From Dyadobacter sp. 676 (GTDB lineage: Bacteria > Bacteroidota > Bacteroidia > Cytophagales > Spirosomataceae), in assembly GCF_040448675.1 (NCBI RefSeq), contig NZ_CP159289.1:3249001-3313000 (forward strand): a stretch of 64,000 nt of DNA. The letters run 5' to 3'. How positions within the stretch are numbered: position 1 is the first letter of the stretch; the number at the start of each line of letters is the position of its first letter. The notes beneath the pieces were generated by a model, which worked only from the letters and a program-made list of their open reading frames with translations, had not been told where the DNA came from and ran no database searches. Positions 6,906 through 14,725 of this stretch are shown here, in pieces. Position numbers and translations under genes: made by a program.

Positions 6906-8474
6906 ATGAACAGCCGCTATATTGAAATAATGGACACGACACTTCGCGATGGTGAGCAAACCAGCGGGGTGTCGTTTTCCGCGTCAGAAAAACTGACCAT
7001 CGCCCAGATCCTCTTGCAGGAAGTGAAGGTCGACCGTATTGAAGTGGCCTCGGCACGCGTGTCGGAAGGGGAATTCCAGGCGGTGAAGAAAATTACGGAT
7101 TGGGCCGGTGCCAATGGTTTTCTGGATAAAATTGAAGTGCTCACATTCGTCGACGGCGATGCCTCCATTAACTGGATGGTGCAGGCCGGGGCGAAGGTGA
7201 TGAACCTCCTCACGAAGGGGTCGCTGAACCATTTGACACATCAGCTCAAAAAATCGCCAGGGGAGCATTTCGAAGACATTCGCAGTGTGGTCGAACTGGC
7301 CGAGACGAAGGGCATTCAATGCAATGTGTACCTCGAAGATTGGAGCAACGGCATGCGTAATTCGAAGGATTATGTATTTCAATCGCTTGATTTTCTGGTT
7401 ACACTGCCTATTAAAAGAATTTTGCTGCCCGACACTTTGGGCATTCTGACACCATTCGAATCTTATACATTCGTCAAAGAGATTGTAGACCGATATCCCG
7501 GCCGTCATTTTGAATTCCACGGGCATAACGACTACGACCTCGGCGTGGCGAATGTGATGGAAGCCCTCCGAGCGGGCGTACACGGTCTGCACCTGACGGT
7601 GAACGGTATGGGCGAGCGCACGGGTAACGCGCCACTCGCGAGTACTATCGCCGTGATCAACGACATGCTGCCTGAATGTGCGACTGCGGTGAACGAAAAA
7701 TCGCTCTATTCGATCAGCAAGCTCGTGGAGACATTCTCCGGTATACGCATTCCGGCCAACAAGCCGATTGTCGGGGAGAGCGTTTTTACGCAAACGGCCG
7801 GTATTCATGCGGATGGCGATAAAAAGAACAACCTGTATTTCAGCAAACTGATGCCTGAGCGCTTTGGTCGCCAGCGCCTGTATGCATTGGGTAAAACTTC
7901 CGGAAAGGCGAATATCGAAAACAACCTGCGCGATCTGGGTATTTCACTATCAGACGCGGACCTTAAAAAGGTAACACAGCGGATCATCGAGCTGGGCGAC
8001 AAGAAGGAAGTGGTAACACCGGAGGACCTGCCGTATATTATTTCCGACATTCTCGACAGCAATGCGGTTGAAGAGAAAGTGGTGATTACCAACTATGTGC
8101 TCACGCATTCGAAAAACCTGAAACCTTCCGCCACATTGCAGATTTGTTTTGGTGAAGAGGTTTTTGAAGAAAACGCACAGGGCGACGGCCAGTACGACGC
8201 ATTCATGAATGCATTGAAGAAGATCTACGCAAAAAAGGGAATCGACCTGCCGATGCTGACCGATTACACCGTGCGCATTCCGCCAGGTGGTAAAACCGAC
8301 GCCTTGTGCGAAACGATCATTACCTGGGAAATCAATGGTAAGGAGGTCAAAACGCGCGGTTTGGATTCGGACCAGACTTTCGCGGCGATCCAGGCTACCC
8401 AGAAAATGCTGAACCTGATCGGCGTGCCCGAAAACAAGATTACCCCCGAGCCATTAGCAGATGCATTGTCGTAA
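6906..8474 (+). CDS. cimA: (R)-citramalate synthase-like protein (2-isopropylmalate synthase family, with regulatory domain)
   Basis: 522 aa HMGL-fold condensing enzyme. It starts with [20 protein letters not shown], has metal-site HGHNDYDLGVAN and the NGMGERTGNAPL loop, and ends with a ~130-residue LeuA-type dimer/regulatory domain (GDGQYDAFMNALKKI, then VRIPPGGKTDAL). From memory, segments such as NVYLEDWSNG, FTQTAGIHADGDKK and RIPPGGKTDALCET match the Leptospira citramalate synthase rather than classic LeuA, so acetyl-CoA + pyruvate to citramalate is the favoured reaction. Its position between leuD and leuB fits, since LeuCD and LeuB complete that route. A true leuA lies 1.4 kb downstream. 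A second 2-isopropylmalate synthase is the alternative. Confidence 0.8.
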   Translation: MNSRYIEIMDTTLRDGEQTSGVSFSASEKLTIAQILLQEVKVDRIEVASARVSEGEFQAVKKITDWAGANGFLDKIEVLTFVDGDASINWMVQAGAKVMNLLTKGSLNHLTHQLKKSPGEHFEDIRSVVELAETKGIQCNVYLEDWSNGMRNSKDYVFQSLDFLVTLPIKRILLPDTLGILTPFESYTFVKEIVDRYPGRHFEFHGHNDYDLGVANVMEALRAGVHGLHLTVNGMGERTGNAPLASTIAVINDMLPECATAVNEKSLYSISKLVETFSGIRIPANKPIVGESVFTQTAGIHADGDKKNNLYFSKLMPERFGRQRLYALGKTSGKANIENNLRDLGISLSDADLKKVTQRIIELGDKKEVVTPEDLPYIISDILDSNAVEEKVVITNYVLTHSKNLKPSATLQICFGEEVFEENAQGDGQYDAFMNALKKIYAKKGIDLPMLTDYTVRIPPGGKTDALCETIITWEINGKEVKTRGLDSDQTFAAIQATQKMLNLIGVPENKITPEPLADALS

Positions 8475-8490
8475 GGCAATGCATTTATTT
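8461..8490 (+). terminator. Weak hairpin at the cimA 3' end
   Basis: Stem atgcattg (8461-8468) with caatgcat (8477-8484), 8-base loop, followed by TTATTTG. It overlaps the cimA stop codon and could attenuate or merely stabilise the message before leuB. Confidence 0.3.
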
Positions 8491-8525
8491 GTTTATAATT
8501 TACTGATTATCAATTAATATTTTTA

Positions 8526-9596
8526 ATGAAAAAGCATATCCTTATCGTTCCGGGCGACGGAATCGGACAAGAAGTTACTGAGGTAGGAAAGGCAGTGTTG
8601 GTAAAAATCGCCGAAAAATTCGGCTATGAATTCACTTACGACGAGGCATTGATGGGCCACGTGGCTATTGAAGCGACCGGCAACCCGCTTCCTGACGAAA
8701 CCCTCGAAAAAATGCGTAATTCCGACGCGATCCTCTTTGGCGCCGTTGGTCACCCGAAATATGACAATGATCCTACTGCCAAAGTCCGCCCGGAACAAGG
8801 TTTGCTGAAAATGCGTAAGGAGCTGGGTTTGTACGCCAATCTTCGTCCGATCAAGCTGTTCGACGAGCTTTTGGGTGCATCTTCTATCCGCCCCGAAATC
8901 CTGAAAGGTTCGGACATCCTATTCTTCCGGGAACTGACAGGCGATATTTATTTTGGGGAAAAAGGTCGTAAAAACGACAATAACACCGCTTACGACCTGG
9001 CAGAATATAGCCGTTTCGAGGTAGAGCGTATCGGCCGCAAGGCATTCGAAGCCGCCCGTACGCGTGGAAAGCGTCTCTGCTCAGTGGATAAGGCGAACGT
9101 TTTGGAAACCAGCCGTTTGTGGCGCGAGGTGATCCAGGCTCTTGCCCCTGAATATCCCGATGTAACGGTCGAGCACCAGTTTGTCGATGCTGCTGCGATG
9201 ATGCTGATTAAAGATCCCAAGCGTTTCGATGTGGTTGTGACGGCCAACTTGTTCGGGGATATTCTTACCGACGAGGCAAGTCAGATCGCCGGGTCGATGG
9301 GAATGCTCGCTTCGGCGTCTGTCGGTGACAGCACCGGAGTTTATGAACCGATCCATGGCTCCGCGCACGACATTACCGGCAAAGGCATTGCAAACCCCTT
9401 GGCGTCAGTCCTTTCGGCCGCATTGCTGCTCGATATATCATTTGGTTTGAAAGAAGAATCGGAAGCGATTATTTCGGCGGTTGACAAGTTGCTGAAAGAT
9501 GGTTTCAGAACCCGCGACATCGCCGATGCATCGACTCCGGCGGATAAGATTCTGAATACACAACAAGCTGGCGAAGAGCTTTTGAAAAGAATCTAA
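8526..9596 (+). CDS. leuB: 3-isopropylmalate dehydrogenase
   Basis: NAD-dependent oxidative decarboxylation of 3-isopropylmalate to 2-oxoisocaproate; relatives also act on methylmalate from the citramalate route. 356 aa, normal length. The N-terminal IVPGDGIGQEV, the AVGHPKYD loop and the dinucleotide/metal region FGDILTDEASQIAGSMGMLASAS are all present, and HGSAHDITGKGIANPLA is the usual NAD-binding loop. It follows cimA by 51 bp on the same strand. Confidence 0.96.
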   Translation: MKKHILIVPGDGIGQEVTEVGKAVLVKIAEKFGYEFTYDEALMGHVAIEATGNPLPDETLEKMRNSDAILFGAVGHPKYDNDPTAKVRPEQGLLKMRKELGLYANLRPIKLFDELLGASSIRPEILKGSDILFFRELTGDIYFGEKGRKNDNNTAYDLAEYSRFEVERIGRKAFEAARTRGKRLCSVDKANVLETSRLWREVIQALAPEYPDVTVEHQFVDAAAMMLIKDPKRFDVVVTANLFGDILTDEASQIAGSMGMLASASVGDSTGVYEPIHGSAHDITGKGIANPLASVLSAALLLDISFGLKEESEAIISAVDKLLKDGFRTRDIADASTPADKILNTQQAGEELLKRI

Positions 9597-9623
9597 AAAA
9601 ATTCAAAGTTTTACCAAACAATA

Positions 9624-9654
9624 TTTGTTGCATTCAAAACTTGTGCTTTCTTTG
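9624..9654 (+). promoter_or_regulatory. Predicted leuA promoter
   Basis: TTTG at 9624-9627, exactly 19 bp, then TTTCTTTG at 9647-9654 (one base off TAnnTTTG). Transcription would begin about 9660, giving a ~200-nt leader that contains the peptide and attenuator described next. Confidence 0.5.
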
Positions 9655-9694
9655 CAGAAGAAACTCGCGGTTAGCGAAATTTCGCAACATAAAA

Positions 9695-9742
9695 ATGAAG
9701 CAGCAATATAATCTTATTCTCGATCTCCAACAGCTACCGTGA
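9695..9742 (+). CDS. leuL: Leucine-rich leader peptide of leuA
   Basis: A 15-residue frame, MKQQYNLILDLQQLP then TGA. Four of its last nine residues are Leu (codons CTT, CTC, CTC, CTA). The stop codon lies 5 bases before the antiterminator strand, so a ribosome at the stop would cover that strand while one stalled at the Leu codons would leave it free. This is the expected design of a classical leucine attenuator; it is too short for ordinary gene finders. Confidence 0.7.
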   Translation: MKQQYNLILDLQQLP

Positions 9743-9746
9743 GTCT

Positions 9747-9805
9747 CGGGAAAGGTTATGTTTTGATAAGTTACAGACCCTTTCCCGTGACAAGGAAAGG
9801 GTTTT
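9747..9805 (+). promoter_or_regulatory. Transcription attenuator: mutually exclusive antiterminator and terminator
   Basis: Strand 2 (cgggaaagg, 9747-9755) pairs perfectly with strand 3 (cctttcccg, 9779-9787). Strand 3 also pairs as ccctttcc (9778-9785) with strand 4 ggaaaggg (9794-9801), giving an 8-bp stem, 8-base loop and TTTT, a rho-independent terminator. The two pairings cannot coexist. Low leucine should stall ribosomes on the leader, free strand 2, form 2:3 and allow read-through into leuA at 9860. Confidence 0.75.
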
Positions 9806-9859
9806 ATATTGCCTGAAATATTGTTAAATTCGTGTCCATAAAAAAATTAATACCCACCA

Positions 9860-11014
9860 ATGAGTAATCGAGTTCAGATCTTCGACACTACTTTACGAGA
9901 CGGCGAGCAGGTTCCTGGCAGCCAATTGACCACAGAAGAGAAAATCGTGGTTGCCACACAACTCGAAAAGCTGGGGGTAGATATTATCGAAGCCGGTTTC
10001 CCGGTTTCAAGTCCGGGAGATTTTCGTTCTGTGGTAGAAATCTCCAAAGCAGTACGTGAGCCCATCATTTGTGCGCTTTCACGTGCGGTGCAAGGCGACA
10101 TCGACGCAGCCGCGGATGCATTGCAGTATGCAAATCGGGCACGGATTCACACGGGTATCGGCTCTTCCGATATTCACATCCAGCATAAATTCAATACTAC
10201 CCGCGAAAAGATCATCGAAAGAGCGATCGCGGCTACGAAATATGCTAAGTCAAAAGTGGAGGATGTGGAATTTTACTGCGAAGACGCCGGCCGCGCAGAC
10301 CTCGTTTTCCTTTCACAACTCGTAGAAGCGGTAATCGGCGCCGGAGCGACGGTGGTAAACATCCCTGACACAACAGGTTACTGCCTGCCCGACGAGTACG
10401 GAAACAAAATCAAATACATTTTCGAACACGTCTCGAACATTCATAAAGCGACCATCTCGATCCACTGCCATAACGACCTTGGCCTGGCGACCGCAAATTC
10501 GATCGCGGGTATCAACCAGGGAGCACGTCAGGTGGAGGTAACCATCAACGGTATCGGCGAACGCGCCGGTAACACGTCGCTGGAAGAAGTGGTAATGGCG
10601 TTGAAAGTGCACCAGGAATTGGGCTTGGAAACAGGCATTAACACCCAGCATATTTATCCGACCAGCCAGCTGGTTTCGAAAATGATGCGTATGCCGGTGC
10701 AGGCGAACAAGGCTATCGTGGGCCGTAATGCGTTCGCGCATTCATCGGGTATCCACCAGGACGGCTTCCTGAAAAACAACCTGAATTACGAAATCATGAA
10801 CCCGCATGACGTGGGTGTCGATAAGTCCGACATCGTGCTGACGGCCCGCAGCGGTCGGCACGCATTGAAGCACCGTCTGGAATTGCTGGGATTCTCATTT
10901 GAAAAACCGGTCCTGGATGAGTTGTATACGCGCTTCCTGGAAGTAGCCGATATCAAGAAAGAAGTAAACGACGGGGATCTGGTTGAGCTGGTGCGTACAG
11001 CGGAGGCAGTTTAA
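9860..11014 (+). CDS. leuA: 2-isopropylmalate synthase, short form
   Basis: Condenses acetyl-CoA with 2-oxoisovalerate, the committed leucine step. 384 aa: catalytic barrel ([13 protein letters not shown] at the N-terminus, [12 protein letters not shown] metal site, [28 protein letters not shown]) and linker, but no C-terminal regulatory domain, which full-length LeuA (about 510-520 aa) uses for leucine feedback. Without that domain, end-product control would fall largely on the attenuator just upstream. A stop codon and a clean terminator follow, so the short form looks genuine rather than truncated by a sequence error. Confidence 0.93.
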   Translation: MSNRVQIFDTTLRDGEQVPGSQLTTEEKIVVATQLEKLGVDIIEAGFPVSSPGDFRSVVEISKAVREPIICALSRAVQGDIDAAADALQYANRARIHTGIGSSDIHIQHKFNTTREKIIERAIAATKYAKSKVEDVEFYCEDAGRADLVFLSQLVEAVIGAGATVVNIPDTTGYCLPDEYGNKIKYIFEHVSNIHKATISIHCHNDLGLATANSIAGINQGARQVEVTINGIGERAGNTSLEEVVMALKVHQELGLETGINTQHIYPTSQLVSKMMRMPVQANKAIVGRNAFAHSSGIHQDGFLKNNLNYEIMNPHDVGVDKSDIVLTARSGRHALKHRLELLGFSFEKPVLDELYTRFLEVADIKKEVNDGDLVELVRTAEAV

Positions 11015-11113
11015 TTAGAATATCCTTAGAATTAGTTAACAGCTTGAATCTGAATTTGATGTTTTAAAGAATTTTTTGTAAGATTACACATTCAATAACA
11101 TCCATCAGATTAC

Positions 11114-11150
11114 AAAAAGCCCTCGGTGATTCTGACTAAGGGCTTTTTCT
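11114..11150 (+). terminator. Rho-independent terminator of leuA
   Basis: Stem aaaaagccct (11114-11123) with agggcttttt (11139-11148), 15-base loop, then TCTTTTG. It closes the leucine block. Confidence 0.75.
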
Positions 11151-11489
11151 TTTGTATTATCGGATGATGGCACGGTTACGATGAGCGAGCGTAGCCATCG
11201 AAAACCAGCTTCAACGCCTCTGATAACACCAATTTCCCGATACCCATTCCCAAGTTGCGATATCCGAGTCGTCAGTTTTGTGACCGACGTCTTTTACATC
11301 CGTGAGATGGAAGAACCTTCCGAGACCGCATTCACAAAATACTCTCTGGCGCCGGTGATTTTTACGTCCAGTTTTATGCCTGTAAGGGTTCTTCCCGAAG
11401 TTAACGGTTTAATTGTAAGGTTTTAATGCAGATATGTAACTATTCAAATCCCTATCGTGTTAAGCAAAAATCGGAACGTATTTTAAATT
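11151..11489. other. Intergenic stretch without a supported gene
   Basis: 339 bp between the leuA terminator and the GAF gene. An 81-codon plus-strand frame (11181-11426) has no recognisable motif, signal or family resemblance and its composition is unlike the neighbours; the minus strand is broken by stops. I see no RNA gene. It presumably holds the promoter of the next gene. Confidence 0.5.
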
Positions 11490-11975
11490 ATGGCAGAGAC
11501 ATTATCAATACCGACAGCTACAAACAGGGCTGAAATTTACGAAGCACTTTATCCGCAAATAAAAGCACTTATCGCCGACGAAAGCGACCTTATTGCCAAT
11601 CTCGCCAATATAACCGCTGTTATGAAGGAAGCGTTCGGGTTTTTCTGGGTAGGATTTTATCTGGTAAAAGAAGGGCAACTCGTGCTGGGGCCATTTCAGG
11701 GTCCCATTGCGTGTACACGCATACCGTTCCACAAGGGCGTATGTGGTGCCGCTTACACACGCGCGGAGACGATTATCGTACCTGATGTGGAACAGTTTCC
11801 GGGCCATATCGCATGCAGCTCGGCATCGCGCTCGGAGATAGTGGTGCCGGTTTTTCACAGAAACGGGACAGTAGCGATGGTATTGGACGTAGATAGCGAC
11901 CAACTGGATGATTTTAACGAAACGGATCGGGAAGAATTAGAAAGAATCACAGGCCTGATTACGGGAAAGCTGTGA
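11490..11975 (+). CDS. msrC: Free methionine-(R)-sulfoxide reductase (GAF domain)
   Basis: 161 aa single GAF domain that reduces free Met-R-sulfoxide. The three conserved cysteines are C75 (IACTRIPF), C85 (KGVCGAAY) and C109 (HIACSSASRSEIVVP); the spacings of 10 and 24 residues match those of the characterised yeast enzyme. FFWVGFYL and VLDVDSDQLDDF are also family features. Stand-alone gene, cytoplasmic, probably for oxidative-stress repair. Confidence 0.9.
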   Translation: MAETLSIPTATNRAEIYEALYPQIKALIADESDLIANLANITAVMKEAFGFFWVGFYLVKEGQLVLGPFQGPIACTRIPFHKGVCGAAYTRAETIIVPDVEQFPGHIACSSASRSEIVVPVFHRNGTVAMVLDVDSDQLDDFNETDREELERITGLITGKL

Positions 11976-12036
11976 TTAACCAAAAGAAAGCCCCGCACGG
12001 AGAACCGGCGAGGCCACAAAATGTCATTAATTAGTG

Positions 12037-12333
12037 TCAGTTCAATGAAAACATGGGCAAGCGAAGCGCTACCACGTTATTAAACATGAGTTTGGTTATT
12101 TTAGGATCCATATAATCGATCAGCGGAAATTCTGAAACGAGGGACATTACTTCAAATTCACTTTCTGCTCTAACCACACACCAGAGGCGGGAATAATCAT
12201 CCGACAAAGCGTAGGACATCAGCCTTCCCTGCTCCATCAGTTCATTAATCTTTTTTCTCTGAGCGGGTATTTTGGCCGTGAAATCTTCCGACATGACAGC
12301 CGGGAGCTGGATTTCAACCATATATTGGCTCAT
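12037..12333 (-). CDS. Muconolactone delta-isomerase-like small protein
   Basis: 98 aa, one ferredoxin-like alpha/beta domain (MVEIQLPAVMSEDF, then AQRKKINELMEQGRLMSYALSDDYSRLWCVV). The arrangement matches the muconolactone isomerase / YCII-like superfamily, in which many members are not aromatic-degradation enzymes; no catechol pathway genes are nearby, so the real substrate is unknown. It is transcribed toward msrC and stands alone. Confidence 0.6.
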   Translation of the reverse strand: MSQYMVEIQLPAVMSEDFTAKIPAQRKKINELMEQGRLMSYALSDDYSRLWCVVRAESEFEVMSLVSEFPLIDYMDPKITKLMFNNVVALRLPMFSLN

Positions 12334-12580
12334 GGGCGATAGATTTTAGGTTGTACCTATTTAAAGGATATGGGGCGCAGATTAGTTCCTTTTCAGGAAC
12401 CGCCCAACATTTGGCAACAGTTTTTCAGAGTGTTCCAACCATTTTGATAATGAGAATGTCATGTCATTTACAACGGCCGAAGAACATGAAGCCGGATCAT
12501 AACGCAACAGTTATCGTCTATCTTATGGATGGAGGTGCTGAATTTATTTACAAACCGAACGAAGCACCCCTAACCTTCGG

Positions 12581-13150
12581 ATGACGTTTAACGAACAGGA
12601 ATTGGTGAAAGGCTGCAAGCAGCGCAACCGGGTCGCCCAGAAACAGCTATATGATGTTTTCGGGGGTAAGTTGTTCGCTATTTGCCTGCGCTACACGAAA
12701 AACCGTGCCGACGCGGAAGATGTTTTGCAGGACGCCTTTATCAAAATTTATGAAAACATCGATTCATTCAGGAATGATAGTCCGCTGGAATATTGGCTGA
12801 GATCGGTAGTGGTGAATACAGCGCTGAACCATTTACGACAGCAGAAATACCTGAAAGAACTCGACGATATAGATATACACCACAATGGCGTAGCCGACAG
12901 GGAGTTTACGCTGGGTAATTTCCAGATGCAGCAGTTGATGGAGATGATCCGTGAACTGCCGCCCGGCTGCCAGACGATCTTTAATCTGTATGCGATTGAA
13001 GGTTATCAGCACAACGAGATCGCCCAGATGTTGGGTATCTCCGAAGGAACGTCCAAGTCGCAATACTCGCGGGCAAGGACATTGCTTCAACACAAATTGA
13101 ACAAAGAAAAAAGATTTGATGATGGATCCGTCCAACATAAACAATTTTGA
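12581..13150 (+). CDS. ECF-type RNA polymerase sigma factor
   Basis: 189 aa. Region 2 is visible as AICLRYTKNRADAEDVLQDAFIKIYENIDSF, and region 4 as ELPPGCQTIFNLYAIEGYQHNEIAQMLGISEGTSKSQYSRAR with its helix-turn-helix. The downstream gene overlaps it by about 30 bp and encodes a membrane protein with an anti-sigma-like N-terminus, so the two probably form a sigma/anti-sigma unit. A 247-bp stretch upstream contains a 77-codon TTG frame that I regard as chance. Confidence 0.92.
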   Translation: MTFNEQELVKGCKQRNRVAQKQLYDVFGGKLFAICLRYTKNRADAEDVLQDAFIKIYENIDSFRNDSPLEYWLRSVVVNTALNHLRQQKYLKELDDIDIHHNGVADREFTLGNFQMQQLMEMIRELPPGCQTIFNLYAIEGYQHNEIAQMLGISEGTSKSQYSRARTLLQHKLNKEKRFDDGSVQHKQF

Positions 13151-14630
13151 AGACCAGTGGAAGAAGGCCCTGCAAGAGGCTTCTGAAACTCCCCCGCCGT
13201 CGGTGTGGGAGGGAATAGAAGCACACCTTGACAGGGAGCAGGAAAAAGTCGTCCCGCTTTGGTGGCGTTCGCCTAGGATGTGGTACGCGGCTGCGTCGAT
13301 CGCGGTATTGCTGCTTGTTGGTGGCGGGCTATGGTTTTCAGGTGGTACAACAGATAATAAGCCACATGTGGCAGTAACCATGAAGCCTGCCCGGGAAGCG
13401 GATGAAAAAAATACCGGTTCCGTTAATGAAGCGCCGGTAGTTATTGAAATTCAGGAAACGGAGAAGCTGGCATCCGGTGATGGGGCAAACGTTCCCTCGA
13501 GGCATAAGGCTGCGTCATCGGAAACACTTTCGAAAGCGGGCGCCGGAGCAAATGCAGGTGCTGTTGCCAAAAAATCCCGGGCTGCGTCTGATGAACCTCA
13601 CGCGGAACAGGTGCATATAGCTTCGACCAATGTTCCTCAAAAACCTGCTGTTTCGAGCGGTTCAGATAATATAGTGAATACGGCCGAACCGGTTACTCAA
13701 AATTCGTTGCCTGAACAAGTTGCATCGGCGGAAGTGGGTGGAAGCGGTAATGCGGCGAGAAGCGAAAACCGTTCGATTTCAGTTGAGCTGCTGGCGACGC
13801 TGCCTTATAATGACCTGGACGTCTACGTTCAGAAACGGCATGTATTTTTCCGCCCTGAAATACAGGTTGAGGAACCCGTTAAACCTAAAAAGCAGAAAGA
13901 ATACTACGCGGGAATCGGCATCATGCCGGCCTCTTTTAACCCCGATGTGCAGCTGAAAGAAGCCCCAACGGCGTTCTTGGCTCAATCGGTAAGTCAAAAG
14001 CGTGCGGTAACCGGGTCCAATGAGGCGCGTGCCTCTTATGCCGTGCAAACACAGGGCGGTGTACGCTTGTCGAAGCATTGGTCCCTCGAAACAGGTTTAA
14101 GTTATCTTCGCGGGAATTCCAATTACGAGGGCGGAGGCTATGTATTGAGTGCCTACAACAGCGCTGCGGCCAATGTCCTCGAAAATGCGCTGGCTGCCAA
14201 CAGTCCTGCTTTGGCCGACAAGACGGCCAGTTTCAATAATGGCGCATTGTATATCGATGTCGCCAAAAAAGTGCGGAACAACTATCAATACCTGCAACTG
14301 CCGGTTCAGGCGGGCTTTACGCTGAATCCTGACAAGAAACTGAGCTATTCGGTACTCGGTGGAATGATGGCGAATTTCTTTTTGGTAAATGAACTGGAAT
14401 CGGCTTCGGGAGACATTATCAGGACAACCGCCAGCGATGAAATTTACCGCGGTATGAATTGGGCCGCGACAACCGGATTGAGGTTCAATTACAAATTTTC
14501 GGCGAAATGGGGCGCTAACCTGACAGGCTCGTATCAAAAAGCGGTGTCGTCTGGTTTTAGGGCTAACCAAAGCCTCGACTCGCATCCTTATTTATATGGC
14601 GTTTCGTGGTCTGTTCGCTATTCTTTTTGA
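13119..14630 (+). CDS. Single-pass membrane protein with C-terminal beta-barrel, anti-sigma-like partner
   Basis: 503 aa from ATG 13119 (13122 equally possible). Residues 1-50 are acidic and cytoplasmic-looking (NNFEDQWKKALQEASETPPPSVWEGIEAHLD), as in Bacteroidota anti-sigma proteins; a membrane helix follows around residues 55-75 (MWYAAASIAVLLLVGGGLWF). Then comes a low-complexity Ala/Glu/Ser linker to about 220 and a region rich in alternating aromatic strands from about 310 ending SWSVRYSF, typical of an outer-membrane beta-barrel terminus. Having both parts suggests a protein that spans the envelope. Start overlap with the sigma gene implies translational coupling. Confidence 0.65.
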   Translation: MMDPSNINNFEDQWKKALQEASETPPPSVWEGIEAHLDREQEKVVPLWWRSPRMWYAAASIAVLLLVGGGLWFSGGTTDNKPHVAVTMKPAREADEKNTGSVNEAPVVIEIQETEKLASGDGANVPSRHKAASSETLSKAGAGANAGAVAKKSRAASDEPHAEQVHIASTNVPQKPAVSSGSDNIVNTAEPVTQNSLPEQVASAEVGGSGNAARSENRSISVELLATLPYNDLDVYVQKRHVFFRPEIQVEEPVKPKKQKEYYAGIGIMPASFNPDVQLKEAPTAFLAQSVSQKRAVTGSNEARASYAVQTQGGVRLSKHWSLETGLSYLRGNSNYEGGGYVLSAYNSAAANVLENALAANSPALADKTASFNNGALYIDVAKKVRNNYQYLQLPVQAGFTLNPDKKLSYSVLGGMMANFFLVNELESASGDIIRTTASDEIYRGMNWAATTGLRFNYKFSAKWGANLTGSYQKAVSSGFRANQSLDSHPYLYGVSWSVRYSF

Positions 14631-14725
14631 GATAATTCAAAGAAGTTTCCAACCATTGCAGGTTGATTTGAATCTATCGTTTTGTGGGTTTGATTGTGGA
14701 GGCAAAATTCTTGCATCTGTTAGCC

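Noticed and set aside
11181..11426. 81-codon ORF after leuA
   Set aside because: No motif, signal or family resemblance; the region is plain intergenic DNA by composition.
12351..12584. 77-codon TTG frame before the sigma gene
   Set aside because: No recognisable content and it runs into the sigma start; likely chance.
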